A stretch of 64,000 bases of DNA from Paulownia fortunei (lineage: Eukaryota; Streptophyta; Magnoliopsida; Lamiales; Paulowniaceae): positions 10,256,071 through 10,320,070 of the forward strand of contig CM033118.1 in assembly GCA_019321725.1 (NCBI GenBank). The letters run 5' to 3'. The position numbers and the translations under genes are program-made. The notes beneath the pieces are model-generated. The model saw only the letters and a list, made by a program, of their open reading frames with translations, had not been told where the DNA came from and did not search any database. Shown here one piece after another: positions 32,776 to 43,619 of the stretch; position 1 is the stretch's first letter, and each line of letters begins with the position of its first letter.

Positions 32776-33560
32776 TAAGCTGTAGGGTCCACATTCAAAT
32801 GGTGCATTGTTATTTCACGATTTATCCCCATCAACTCCTGAGCAGACCATGTAAATACATCCATATTCTTTCTCAAGAAATCTACCAATAATTTCACCAA
32901 TTGTTGATCCAGTTGAGTACCAATTCTGGTTATCTTCTGAGATTCATCAAGAACTAGCTCAACTATCATCAGTTCTTCATCAAGTTGCACGTGGGGTACA
33001 AGCTCATCATCTTGTCCTATATTTATCTTCTTTTTTTCTCGATCGCCTTCTTTAAGAGCATCTATATTCATTATTTCTTCTTTATCCGCTCCTTTTATGG
33101 CCTCCACATAACATTTCCTAGCAGAATACTGATCACTTTCTATCTCTTCTACAAGCTCTTCTACTGGGAACTTTATCTTCATATGATAGGTAGATATCAC
33201 TACCTAGAACATATTGAGCATAGGTTTACCAATATAACATTATATGTTGATGGTGCATTAATTATTAAAAAACATACCATCCTGATCTTTCATAAGGGTG
33301 GCGAGCCCAACGCCACCAGTAAGATCACCTTTTCTCTTGGTTAGATTGCTCCACCTGCAAAGCTAAAAAGTGATGTCTCTACAGGTAGCAACTCTGCTCC
33401 TAATTCCATCTGCTTTTAACAATCATAGAAGAAAATATCACAGAGCTTCCTATATCCACAAAACTAGGGCTACATCGTAATTGGCGATGGAAGTTGTTAT
33501 AACCAAGGCATCATTACACGGGACCTATAGACCTCGCGTCTTCTAGTCCAAACTATTACT
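32775..33560 (-). pseudogene. Protease and protease-RT linker of element E
   Basis: The protease motif FVDIGSSVI lies at about 33475-33449 on the - strand, with the catalytic Asp present. After it, VALGSPPL near 33300 and a stop near 33205. The linker 33200-32775 is open for 141 codons: YHMKIKFPVEELVEEIES, SARKCYVEAIKG, RIGTQLDQQLVKLLVDFLRK and MDVFTWSAQELMGI, a conserved region before RT in Tat and related gypsy elements. Confidence 0.82.
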
Positions 33561-33839
33561 ATTCTCTTAGACGCCTGGTTAACTTCATACCTTTCTTCCT
33601 GCCAAAATCTAGTTGCTCTGGCATGAGCTTTCCTAGCTCGATGAAAATCCCCATCAGTAGGTCCTCCCACGATCATATGGATTATTCCTCTCTTAGGAGG
33701 GGCTGGTGGTGTATTTTCCTTTAGTTCAACTCATTCTTCCATTCTTTACTCATCTCTTGGGGTATTTTGCCAGTTCTACCCCTTTCTCTTTTGGCTCTCG
33801 GCTGTTCTCTATCTTTGTATATAAATTCTTTCAGTTGTC

Positions 33840-35155
33840 ATGCTAAAATCATTATTTTGATTTCATCCTTCAAATGATAGCAGTCCTCTGTGGTATGGCC
33901 ATAATCATTATGGAACTGACAAAACTAATATGTCTACTCTTTTGGAAGCATCTGAATACATTTTGGACATCACAGAATAGGATCTCTTTCTAATGTGACC
34001 AACATTTGCTCATGAGGCATGACTAAAGGCATGTATTTCTCGTACCTCAGCTGAAATGCTCCCCTTCTTTCTTTCCTGGGCTAGTTGCTAAGGTTAAAAT
34101 TGACCTTTCTTTATTCTTCTTTTCTTCTTTCTCATTTTTTTTCTCCTCTTTCATCCCTCTTTATTTTTTGGGATTCCTCTACATTGATATACTTTTCTAC
34201 TAGGTCTAATAATTCATCAAAAAAATTAGCAAGTTTTTTTGCCATGGACCTAAAAAACTCGCCATCGTGTAATCCGTGGGCTAAGGTATTTGGCAAGACA
34301 TCCTGCAAGGCTAATGGGACCTCCAACATAGCTATAGTGAATCTTTTAATATAACTCCTAACCCTTCATTCTCCTTCTGCTTAAGATTAAATAAGGTCAG
34401 GGCAGTCTTTTGATACTTCCTGGAATTGGCAAACTGATGCAAGAACGCCGAGTTGAACTCATTGAAATTAATGATAGAATTTGGGGGCAGTTGACTAAAC
34501 CACTGTTGGGCTAATTTAGTCAATATAGTAAGGAAAACTCTGCATTTTACTCCGTCTGTATATCTGTGTAATAGAGCTACATTCTCAAACTTACAAACAT
34601 GATCCCACGGGTCTGGAGTCCAATTCTATTCAAATAGCGGCCTGAAACTAGAGGGTAATTCATCCACCATAACTTCTCCAAAAAAATAAATTCCCTTCAT
34701 TTGCACCATCATCTTTCTAGACATCTTTTTGTTTAATCTCTCTCAATTCTTGATGGAGATTATCCACTTTCTATGATATATCCAGATCAACATCTACGTT
34801 GGCTTTCCCAGTACTTTTCTCTAGAATGACTAAGGTGTAACTTTCTTCATGGATATCCTTTGCAGGTAGTGGTTTACTCCTTCTTCTAGTTGTTATACCT
34901 CATTCTTGTGGCTAAGGAGGAAGTTGTGCAACCTCTTTCTATTTCAATATTGTGTTAACCATAGCAATAATCATACCTTGTAATTGCTCCAAAGTGAGTG
35001 CAATGTGTGCACTGGAACCTAAATCTCTCCCTAGTGGCAGGAGTAACAGGTGGTTGTTCATCCCTATCCATGCTTTCTGTATCCGGATCTTTTTCTCTTT
35101 CTTGATGTTTCTCCATCTCTTTATTCAAGTTTTTGGGCATTTCCTTGTTTGCCAT
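33840..35155 (-). pseudogene. gag: Gag of element E (Tat type), broken
   Basis: The likely start is the ATG whose complement is 35153-35155 (MANKEMPKNLNKEME), about 330 bases after the LTR. The gag core shows LAQQWFSQLPPNSIINFNEF then FLHQFANSRKYQKTALTLFN at 34510-34380, followed by LPNTLAHGLHDGEFFRSM and ELLDLVEKYINVEE at 34300-34180. The C-terminal part reads FCQFHNDYGHTTEDCYHLKD near 33925-33870, the single Cys/His knuckle of Tat gag (C-x3-H-x4-H-x4-C). Several stops and shifts. Confidence 0.85.
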
Positions 35156-35463
35156 TAATAAAATCCCACACATGCACATGAGATGCATTGCATATATTGG
35201 TAATCTCATTATACAGGATGGTATTAAGAACAAGGATAAGCATTTGGCTATCTCTCATATTAGCGGAGCCATAAAGTATGTTAGGAACTCTCCAGCTAGG
35301 TACAAAAAATTTTAGAATATGTTGAGATTGAAAAATTAGAAACAAATAAATTGTTAAATCTGAATATACTTATTCAGTAAATTTTTAAAAGAAATCACAT
35401 AGATTCCAAGAAAATTATTTAAAAACTTGAAATAACAAAAAACTCACACCTCAACTCAAATAA

Positions 35464-35483
35464 CTCCCACAGACGACGCTACT
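35464..35483 (-). other. Primer-binding region of element E
   Basis: On the - strand AGTAGCGTCGTCTGTGGGAG directly follows the 5' LTR. It resembles the TGGCGCCGTCTGTGGGA box of many plant gypsy elements. I do not assign the tRNA. Confidence 0.75.
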
Positions 35484-36185
35484 TGATGAAGCTAAAAATT
35501 CTAGCAACAATCAAGAAAATCTTAATTGAATAATTATACCTTAATATGAGTAAGTCTTGTGTTGAATTAACCTGAAAAGTGTTGGGAAGTGCCCAACATA
35601 AACACTTCATCACTCAAGTTAGTAAGAAAAATAAGAGCCTCAATCAATCAATCAAGAAAAATCTTTATTTGTTCAATATGTGTGTGTAAAACTATCAAAA
35701 CTATACCTTGAATCTCTTTTTATAGTGGTTCATATATAATAGTTGAATTAGGAAAGAATTATATTACGTTATGGGGATATGGCTAATCTGAAGGAAAAGA
35801 TATGGCCAATCCCCTAAAATCTTGCTTACCGATATAGAATGATTTCTTCTCTTTTTAGAACTCTGATAATACCCATTTGTTTACATTCATTCTTAGTCTG
35901 AGCTCATCACTTCAAACTATATAGTTTGGACATACTAAGTCAGGTATACTAGCTCATACATATATATAAAGCATTTAAAGCATGCCCGAACTACTTTAAC
36001 TCGAATATACCCAAATCGATGAGGCAGATCTGAACCATATTCAGCTAGGTTAAGCCATTTACTCTTTGCGGGCTGATCAACCCATTATCACTTAGTAGTC
36101 ATAAAAACCAATAAGACTTGACAATCTTTAATATTCAGCTCAGATTTTAGCCCATTAGGCATTTGGTCAATTCCAAACCACATCA
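35484..36185 (-). repeat. 5' LTR of element E
   Basis: 702 bases; partner of 25126-25843. A TATA-like CTATAAAAAG lies at about 35717-35726 on the - strand and is probably the promoter. Confidence 0.92.
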
Positions 36186-36190
36186 ATATA

Positions 36191-36479
36191 TATTGAGCTA
36201 ATAGGTTTTTGACTAATAATGTATGACCTAAGCTTAATAAAAAAAATTAATAGATCAAAGGATAGTACTTACATGGTATTCGTAATTGGAAAGATTCTCC
36301 TTCTTCACCTATATTTAGGTTTTCTTAGCATGTTGCTGGAGGATACCTATTATTGGTAAGGTACTTGGAATGAATAATTTAACTTAAAGTGAGTTAATTA
36401 ATTATTTAAATATTTTATTAAGCTAAAAGAATTAGGAGCCCGCTACTAGCTTATGAGTGAACATAAGAGATATCACAAT
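36191..36479 (+). repeat. Diverged C-like LTR fragment
   Basis: Blocks match the C LTR in order but with many changes: TACTTACATGGTATTCGTAA near 36265 (C: ACATGAATAATACTCGTAAT) and CCCGCTACTAGCTTATGAGT near 36440 (C: CCCACTACTAGCTTGGTTGT). The better-kept C LTR starts at 36480 within it. The first ~25 bases may be the other side of the E insertion site. Confidence 0.6.
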
Positions 36480-38626
36480 TGTTAGAGTAGTACTAAGTGT
36501 GCCAATTAGATTGTGCATCCATTATACTCTTGTATTTATAAAAATAATTTTTTTCAAATCATATTAATAAAATAGACAAATTTCTTTATCTTTCATGGCA
36601 TCTTATAATTAGATAAAGTCTGTAGACCAAAGTTAGCTACGGGACATGGTCACGTATTTGATGGTGATCGTGGAATATGCCTCTATAGCTTTGGTCTTAA
36701 ATTAGTTCTGAGTCAAGGGTTTTTTGAGATAGGACATTGAATAGCCCAATAGACTCGTGCATATAATGCATGCTCGCATAAAGAGGATGTCTTGCTCTAT
36801 GTACATTGGTGTAGTGATGCTAGTGCATGTATATGGGTGCTTGTTAAGGAACAAGTACTCTGAACAGGCCCACTGAAAATTCTTAATTGAAAACTTGTTT
36901 ATCGAAATAAGAATTTTTATATTACAATAGTATACGATTAGTCCTTTGACTTGAGGTACCATGGTAGTCTTGTGCATGTCGTATTTCATTTTGATGTATC
37001 TTCTAATTACTTGACAATCATAAAGAGGATAAGTTGGATATTGCATTGATATGTATGGAGATTAATGAGTGGTCAACAAATGATCCATCACTTGTCTAGT
37101 AGAACAAGTGAATCTCCTATGTTTTCATAGTTCATGACTCAGAAGTTCTTCACCAAGGTAGGATGAATGTTAGATGGGGGTTTTCTAACAATTCATCATA
37201 AGTCATTGAAATATGAAATGGAATCATAGTTATTGAGTAATTAGGGTTTCGACTATTAATCTATGCCCTAGATTCAATCAGAAGATTAGTTGACGGAAGG
37301 ATTTTACATGAATAATACTCGTAATTGAAATAGGTTCACTCGCTATTTCACCTAAGTTTAGGTAGTCATGATACATTTGTTAGGTGTTTTCTATGATTTG
37401 TGAGGTTCTTAAAATTAAGGAGTTTAATTAATTAGATTAATCAATCAGAATAATTATTATTATTCATAAGTTGCAAATATTCCAAGCCCACTACTAGCTT
37501 GGTTGTGAACCTAAAAGGTCACACACAATTTGAGATGGAATATTTCTAATTTATGAGTTGACCTAAGGGATTGGATCCAATTAATTAATGGAGATTAATT
37601 ATTTGGGGCTTAAATAAATTTAAGGAGTTGAATTTAATTATTTAATTAAATAATTGGATTATTTAATTGGACCTAATAAGATTAGAAAACTAAATTGGCG
37701 TGAAATAATTATTTGATTGGATCAAATCAATTATGTACTCCATAAATTAATTTAATTAATTTACTCAATTAAATAATCCAATTATTTAATTCAGCCTAAT
37801 TTGATTACGTGAACTAGATGAAATTAACTAATTGAATTTGGGCTAAGAAAATTAATTGGATTAATTATAGAATTTAATTTTGAATCCAAGCCCAATTCAC
37901 AAAAGCACATTAGAAGAGGCTCATGAAGATGGTTAAAAAAGGTTGGAAAGTCAAGAATTTGAAATTCTTATGAAACCTTTAATATATTTGGAAGATATGA
38001 AATGGATAAAGTTGGAAGAAGTTTAGATAAACCAAAATATATTCCAACCAATCAAAAAAAAAACACAAAATACCAGAAGTGGGACTCTTAGAATTTTGAG
38101 TTCTCTATTTAAACATCATGACCGAAAATTATTGGAGAATTTTTATCCCTTTAATTTTTGGCCATATATATATAGGGAGAGAGAGAGAGAGAAGAAAAAT
38201 TGTTTCCTTATTCATCTTTTTTCCCACCAAAAAAGTATTAATTCTTTTATCGCAAGTTGATTATGAGAATTAATATTCTCTATGCACAATCCATAAACTA
38301 AGTTCCAAAAGAAATCAGAATTGCTAGCAGAATTTTGCTTTTGTCTTCTTACTCAAAGTGTGGACTACTTTAGAGGAGAAACGAGTGGATCCTTGTGAAT
38401 TAAATTCAGAAAAGGGGCTAGCAATTGATTGCTTCATACCCTACGATAGTTGGAGTGCTTGAAAAAATATGAATCAAAACTTTAATGTTTTACTACAACC
38501 GTAAAAAATTACAAAATTGTTAGAAATTGCATCAAATCCCGAGTATTACTATAATTGTTATACTGTGATATTTTTAAAAATTTTAATTTTCCATTGCGCA
38601 TACCCCGGGATCACATGAACCCAACA
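36480..38626 (+). repeat. 5' LTR of element C1
   Basis: 2147 bases from TGTTAGAGTAGTACTAAG to GAACCCAACA. It matches the solo LTR 16020-18225 on the other strand. A (GA)8 run lies at 38177-38192, just after a TATA-like run CATATATATATAGGG near 38163. Confidence 0.92.
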
Positions 38627-38627
38627 G

Positions 38628-38640
38628 TGGTGTCAGAGCC
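38628..38640 (+). other. Primer-binding site of element C1
   Basis: TGGTGTCAGAGCC, one base different from the copia initiator-Met box TGGTATCAGAGCC, one base after the LTR. Confidence 0.88.
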
Positions 38641-39355
38641 ATGGTTATATGCATGCGTAGGGTTTATTTACTATTTTCAAATGATATGCTTGCCAACAAT
38701 TGAATACAAATTTATTAAAAAAATCAATACTAAAATTGATAAGGTCTTTGTTAAAATAAATACCCCATTTGAATTAATCAAATAAAGGATTTTTTGAATT
38801 TTGATTTCAAGCAAATATGGATAAAATTAGGTTGGACCTAATAATTCATGCCTACCATTAAAAGCAGTTGACATAACAATGCTACCTTACTTTATCATTG
38901 GTCATAAGTCGTGAAATGACTCCGTAATGGAAAGTTGTGATCTCTACTAAGCATGGTGATGCCCATGGGATGGACTCGTCTCTACATTTGCCAAGTGTCA
39001 TGGAACATTTTGATGTTCCATCTACATAAAGGTATGATGGGTCTTGCTTGACACTTAGTACCATATGGGCTCATAAAATTAGGATAAATGGGAAGAAGTG
39101 AGGTAAATTATCTTGAGGTTGCATGGAGATATAATCATTAAAAGTTAACTACCTTTCAATATATTTTATGGGCTCATAAAATTAGGGCATACGATATATT
39201 AATTATGCCTCAAGCCCACTAGGAAATAAGATTTCACGAATTGCCATTAGAGGTGATGGAATTTGAATAAAATTGTGGAAGACATTTATTACTTAAGACC
39301 TTGTTATAAATGAATATGATTTTGAAAGAATTTTAAATTTGTAGATTGTCTATAA

Positions 39356-40240
39356 ATGGCTAAAAATACACTTGCATCAATTCTGGAAGCTAATAAATTA
39401 ACTGGTCCCAACTATATCGATTGGTTGAGAAACTTTCTATAATCCAAAAAGAGGGATTACATACTTAATGTCATCCCACCACCGACCGTGCCGGAAGACG
39501 CCAGTGAGGAAGAGCTTGTGGATTCTCACAAGCTGGTTGATGATGATTTGCAAGCGCGATGCTATATGATGGCATCAATGTCAAACGAGTTGCAGAGGCA
39601 ACACGAGGTACATGCATATGTGCATGATATCTATGTTCACTTACAAGATTTGTATGGTGAACATACTAGGCAGGCGAGATATCAGATCTCGAAAGACCTT
39701 TTTAGGATCCATATAATGGAGGGCTCTTCAATCCATGATCATGGATTGAAGATGATAGGCCTAATTGAAAGGCTCGAGTCACTTGGAGTCATTATGGATA
39801 ACGAGCTCTATTATGATCTCATTCTGCAGTCTTTGCCTCCATCATTTGACCCCTTCATTGTCAACTTCAACTTGCATAAAATGGAAACTAGCCTTGCTGA
39901 GCTGGTTTATATGTTGATGACTGCTGAGTCCACTATGAAGAAAGACAAGCTGGTCATGCTTATTGGATCCTCATCCAACTCAAAAGTTGTAAAGCCTAAG
40001 AGAAAGAAGGGGAAAGGAAAGTGTTCCTCAAAATCTAAAGGCATGAAGCCAATAGGTTACGTCTCTAAAAGTTCTACGAGACCAATGACAAGTGCCACTA
40101 TAGGGAAAACCTGAGCATTGGAAGAGGAACTGCAAAGAGTACCTTGCGAGCCTAAAAAGTTTAGGTATTTATTTTGTTGAAGTTAACTTATTAGTTAACA
40201 ATAGTTTTTAGGTATTGGATATTGTTTGTGGGTCTCATCT
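39356..40240 (+). pseudogene. gag: Copia gag of element C1, broken
   Basis: ATG at 39356 opens MAKNTLASILEANKLTGPNY, with a stop at 39440. The same frame then runs open to a TGA at 40112. It holds RCYMMASMSNELQRQ, HLQDLYGEHTRQARYQISKD, DHGLKMIGLIERLESLG, and LILQSLPPSFDPFIVNFNLH. A Lys/Ser-rich segment follows (GKGKCSSKSKGMKP). This is the UBN2-type gag domain of copia elements. After a frameshift near 40095 the knuckle residues EHWKRNCKEYLASL follow. One stop and one shift separate it from an intact frame, so it is the best-kept coding unit of family C here. Confidence 0.88.
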
Positions 40241-40835
40241 TTGTAATGATTTGTAGGTGATGGCAAGAAATAGGAAGCCAAGTAGGGCAGAGATAATCCT
40301 GCGGCTGGGGAATAAAGCAAAAGTTGCTGTATTAGCCATAGAAAGTGTCAACTTAGCTTTAGGAAATGAAGTAGTTTTAGTTTTAAACAATTATCTTTAT
40401 ATTCGAGAGATAGTTAAGAACATTATCTCCATTCTTGTTTTAGATGGAGAAGGTTTTACTTTTTCAATAAAATATGGAAGTTATTACATTTTTAAAGATT
40501 CAATTCTGATCACTTCTCGCATATTGATGAATAGCATATATTCTATTACTCCCCATAACTCTTTTTTCCATGTTCAACAAAATAATAGAAAAATAGATAA
40601 TCATAGTTCCCAACTCTTATAGAATGCTAAATTAGGTCATATCTCTTAGAAAAGAATTCATAAGTTGACCCAATTGCTCAATCTTTCAAGAGAGCAAGGA
40701 ATGCCAACATGTGAGTCGTGTCTCAGAAGGGAAGATAACCAAATCACCATTTGTCAGACAAGTAGAGAAAGGCAAAGATCTATTGGATTTGATCTATTCA
40801 GATGTATGTAGGCCACTAAGTGTTAGTGCTTGTGA
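40200..40835 (+). pseudogene. Protease, pre-integrase and integrase start of element C1
   Basis: VLDIVCGSHLCNDL (about 40211-40255) is the protease site, with DTG changed to DIV but the Asp kept. Then VVLVLNNYLYIREIVKNIIS and LDGEGFTFSIKYGSYYIF to 40500. The zinc domain of integrase appears as MPTCESCLRREDNQ near 40700, and then a shifted start of the core near 40790. It stops at 40835. Confidence 0.82.
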
Positions 40836-41828
40836 ATAACACTTATGCTGATTAATTAATTTAATTAATTAATCCACTTGAAATTAACTCCTTAATTCCA
40901 AGAACCATACAAGTCATGAGAAACACCTAGCAAGTGTATCATGGCTACCTACTCTTAAGTGAATTAGTGAATGAACCTACTTCAATTACGAGTACTATGC
41001 TGTAAGTTCCTTTCATCATCTAATCTCTCAATTGAGTTTAGGGCATGGATTATAAGTCGAAACCCTAATTGACTCAATAAATATGATTCTATTTCAAGTT
41101 TAAATGACTCATGATGAATTATTAGAAATTCTCATCCAACATTCATCATGTCTTGGATAAGGACTTATCTGTCATAATTTATGAAAACATAGGAGATTCA
41201 CTTGTTCTAGTAGACAAGTGATGGATCCTTTGTTGGTCACATATTAAACTCCATACAAGTCAATACAACATCCAATGTACCCCCTTTGTGATTGTATGAC
41301 AATCAGAAGATACATCAAAATGGAACACAACATGCACAAAGCTACAATAGTGCGTCCAGTCCAAGGACTAATCGTGTACTATCATAACATGAAAATTCTT
41401 ATTTCGATAGACAACATCTCCAATTAAGAATTTCCAGTGGGCTTGTTTAGTGTACTTTTTCTTTAACAAGCACCTGCATATATGCACTAGCGTCACTACG
41501 CCAATGTTCATAGAATGAGACATCCTTATCATACGAACATGCATTGTATACACGATTCTATTAAGCTATTCAATGTCCTATCTCAAAAAGGCCTCGACTC
41601 GGAACAAATTTAAGACCAAAGCCTTAGAAGTATGTTCCATGATTGCCATCAAATGGACGACCATGCCCTATAGCTTAATTCGATATAGGGACTTTATCTA
41701 ATTGACATAAGTAATTAAAGATGAAGATAATTATCTATTTTATTAATATGATTTAAAAAAATTATTTTACAAATACAAGAGTATAAAAGATGCCTAATCT
41801 AATTGACGCACCGGGGACTACTCTAATA
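40836..41828 (-). repeat. Family C LTR fragment, inverted
   Basis: On the - strand, it starts at 41828 (TATTAGAGTAGTCCCCGGTG) and runs ~990 bases, then ends at 40836 next to C1 integrase sequence. It matches the first half of C LTRs (36480-37480). The half nearer the PBS is missing. Confidence 0.85.
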
Positions 41829-41959
41829 GGTTCGGTAATCAAGTTGTTCTTTCAATCACAAAGCATGAACTCAACTAAGTTTATCAATAGAGCATGTTTG
41901 ATCTTGGACTCTTATCACACAACATGTCTAATTTACACACAGCTTCAACAAAAATAAAA

Positions 41960-42330
41960 AAAATTACTCAATTTTTCATAAAGCTCAAACACACAAAATA
42001 CAAATCTCACCCCCAACTTTAAAATTAATATTGTCTTCAATGTTCAAAGAATTAAAACACATAAGATGGGAGAAATATGAAACTACCCTTTCCAATAGAT
42101 GGCAGTCTATGGGAGATACACATGTTTCACCTAGGAGATGCCCATCTACATAAAAAATGAGGCATGAAAGCACATGGGCTAAAGCAACAAAAGTGAGAGC
42201 ACAAACATAGACATAAACAAGTGTATCCCCCATTATCGCGAATGATTTTCCAATCGTGGTAAAGATACACCTATTTTTTTCTATATTAAAGATGAAAAAA
42301 TCTGTAGAGCACAAGAATTGGTCACCATTC
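41960..42330 (-). other. 3' untranslated region of B1
   Basis: On the - strand a box ATTTTAAAGTTGGGGGTGAG (near 42025) resembles the G-rich box of Athila 3' UTRs (...GAGGACAATG..TTTGGGGGTG). The frame 42338-41985 is open but reads through this region, so I treat it as non-coding. Confidence 0.5.
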
Positions 42331-43430
42331 CCAACCAAATCTTAAGACACCTTAGTAGGCTTTACTTCATCTAGTGCATGTCTCCTGAAATTATATAATA
42401 AAATTGAATTAGTGCTTGCATCTAGATCACATAATGTTATTTCACAAGTAGAGTCTCCAATTGAATAAGGGACAATGAAATTCCCTGAATCGGTAAGCAC
42501 TTGAGGTAGCTTCTCTTGCAAGATGGCATTACTCTTTTTAATAATTTCTCACTCCTCCAATTATTGTTGTTATGAGAGGATGTCCTCATTATCCACCATG
42601 GAGTTTGATACTGCTCTTCTCTAAGACTTGAGGAGAATGAACTTTCAGTAATGGTTGTTAGGAAGGGATTGATTGAATTACAACTAGGCTTTCTTCCTCT
42701 TTCACAATATGCATTTATATTATTTCCTCTTGTCCACTCTTGCCCGATTCATCAACTCTCAATGGGGATTCTAACTTTTCATCACTTTTCAAAATATCAA
42801 CATTACCATTACTTCATCTACCTCAAATGTGCAAGGCAAGTTTTTGAGTTGCTCATCAACTATTACACTTCCTAGCTCACTAAGTTGGGCTTCCAGTCTT
42901 TGATATAATGTTGATGCATTTTGGAGACTTGCCTTTGTATTCTTCATGAAATTAGTGAGCAATTCTTCCAAATTTGACTCATTCTCTTGAGGTGGATAAG
43001 TGGATTCAGTGTTTGCTATGAATTGAGTCAATAATGCTTCCAAATTTAACTCCTTCTCTTGAGGTGGATAAGTGGATTCACACCATGTCATATTATGATC
43101 ATTCCATATGAAAATTTTGAGTGAACTTACCATTCTTAATTGTACGTGTTAGAAAAAAAGTGTCATGTTGCTCATTGTAATCCCACATATATTGAGCATG
43201 ATCGATAGATGGTGTTGCCTATGGATTTCTCATTTTTTATTCTGATCTTGCATGGAAACCACCGTACTACTCTTGCATTGCAAAGGATGTACAAGTAGCA
43301 TGTGCTGAAATCTATTAATCTTCGTAGACAAGGCATTGATTTAGGCAGTTAATGTAGCGAGGGCGTCTACTTTAGGACTTCCAAAAGTCCCCATTGGCAT
43401 GGCATATTTAGTTGGTCAATAATATGTATA
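42330..43430 (-). pseudogene. gag: Gag C terminus and protease start of B1
   Basis: On the - strand, VDALATLTA and INALSTKI (near 43390-43340) belong to the gag C terminus. A repeated block follows at 43090-42940: ESTYPPQEKELNLEALLTQF, then ESTYPPQENESNLEELLTNF, then KASLQNASTLYQRLEAQLSE. Protease-like AILQEKLPQVLTDSGNF near 42535 leads to LCDLDAST (DLGAS position) near 42440 and DEVKPTKVS near 42365. A stop at 42340 and the 3' UTR follow. RT and integrase are deleted. Confidence 0.72.
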
Positions 43431-43589
43431 CGTTGACATCGCATCCAAAAAAGTACCTCCAAAAGAATAAAAAAAAACAACAAAAGTAAACTAGAACAAA
43501 ATAACAAAAATGAAAAAGAGAAAATAAAAATAAAGCAAGAAAAATGGTCAAACTACATCTAGACAATCAATTTCAATATTGCAAAATCA

Positions 43590-43619
43590 TATACCTCGGC
43601 AACGATGCCAAAAACTTTA
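43590..43619 (-). other. Primer-binding region of B1
   Basis: On the - strand TAAAGTTTTTGGCATCGTTG followed by CCGAGG directly after the LTR; same box type as in element A. Confidence 0.75.

Larger units (their letters stand above)
25126..36185 (-). mobile_element. Tat-lineage Ty3/gypsy retrotransposon (element E), complete ends, TSD ATATA
   Basis: LTRs at 25126-25843 and 35484-36185 share sequence throughout and have TGATG/CATCA-type ends. ATATA flanks both outer ends (25121-25125 and 36186-36190). On the - strand the order is PBS, gag, protease, RT, two RNase H domains, integrase, tandem repeats, antisense frame, PPT and 3' LTR. The second RNase H and the large 3' region place it in Tat. 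Every coding part is broken and the RT catalytic box is deleted. Confidence 0.93.
36480..40835 (+). mobile_element. Ty1/copia element of family C, 5' portion (C1)
   Basis: 5' LTR, PBS, gag, protease and the start of integrase are present. The element stops at 40835, where an inverted C LTR fragment begins. RT, RNase H and the 3' LTR of this copy are absent from the window. The candidate left TSD is ACAAT (36475-36479); no partner is available. Confidence 0.88.

Noticed and set aside
32985..33344. 119-codon + strand frame
   Set aside because: Lies antisense to the well-supported protease-RT linker of E and is rich in Phe, Tyr and Leu from A/T-rich codons; a shadow.
41985..42338. 117-codon - strand frame at the end of B1
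   Set aside because: Runs through the G-rich 3' UTR box after the protease stop, with hydrophobic low-complexity content; probably not translated, though an env-like remnant cannot be fully excluded.
42651..42875. 74-codon + strand frame
   Set aside because: Opposite to gag C terminus of B1 read on the - strand, which has a clear repeated block.
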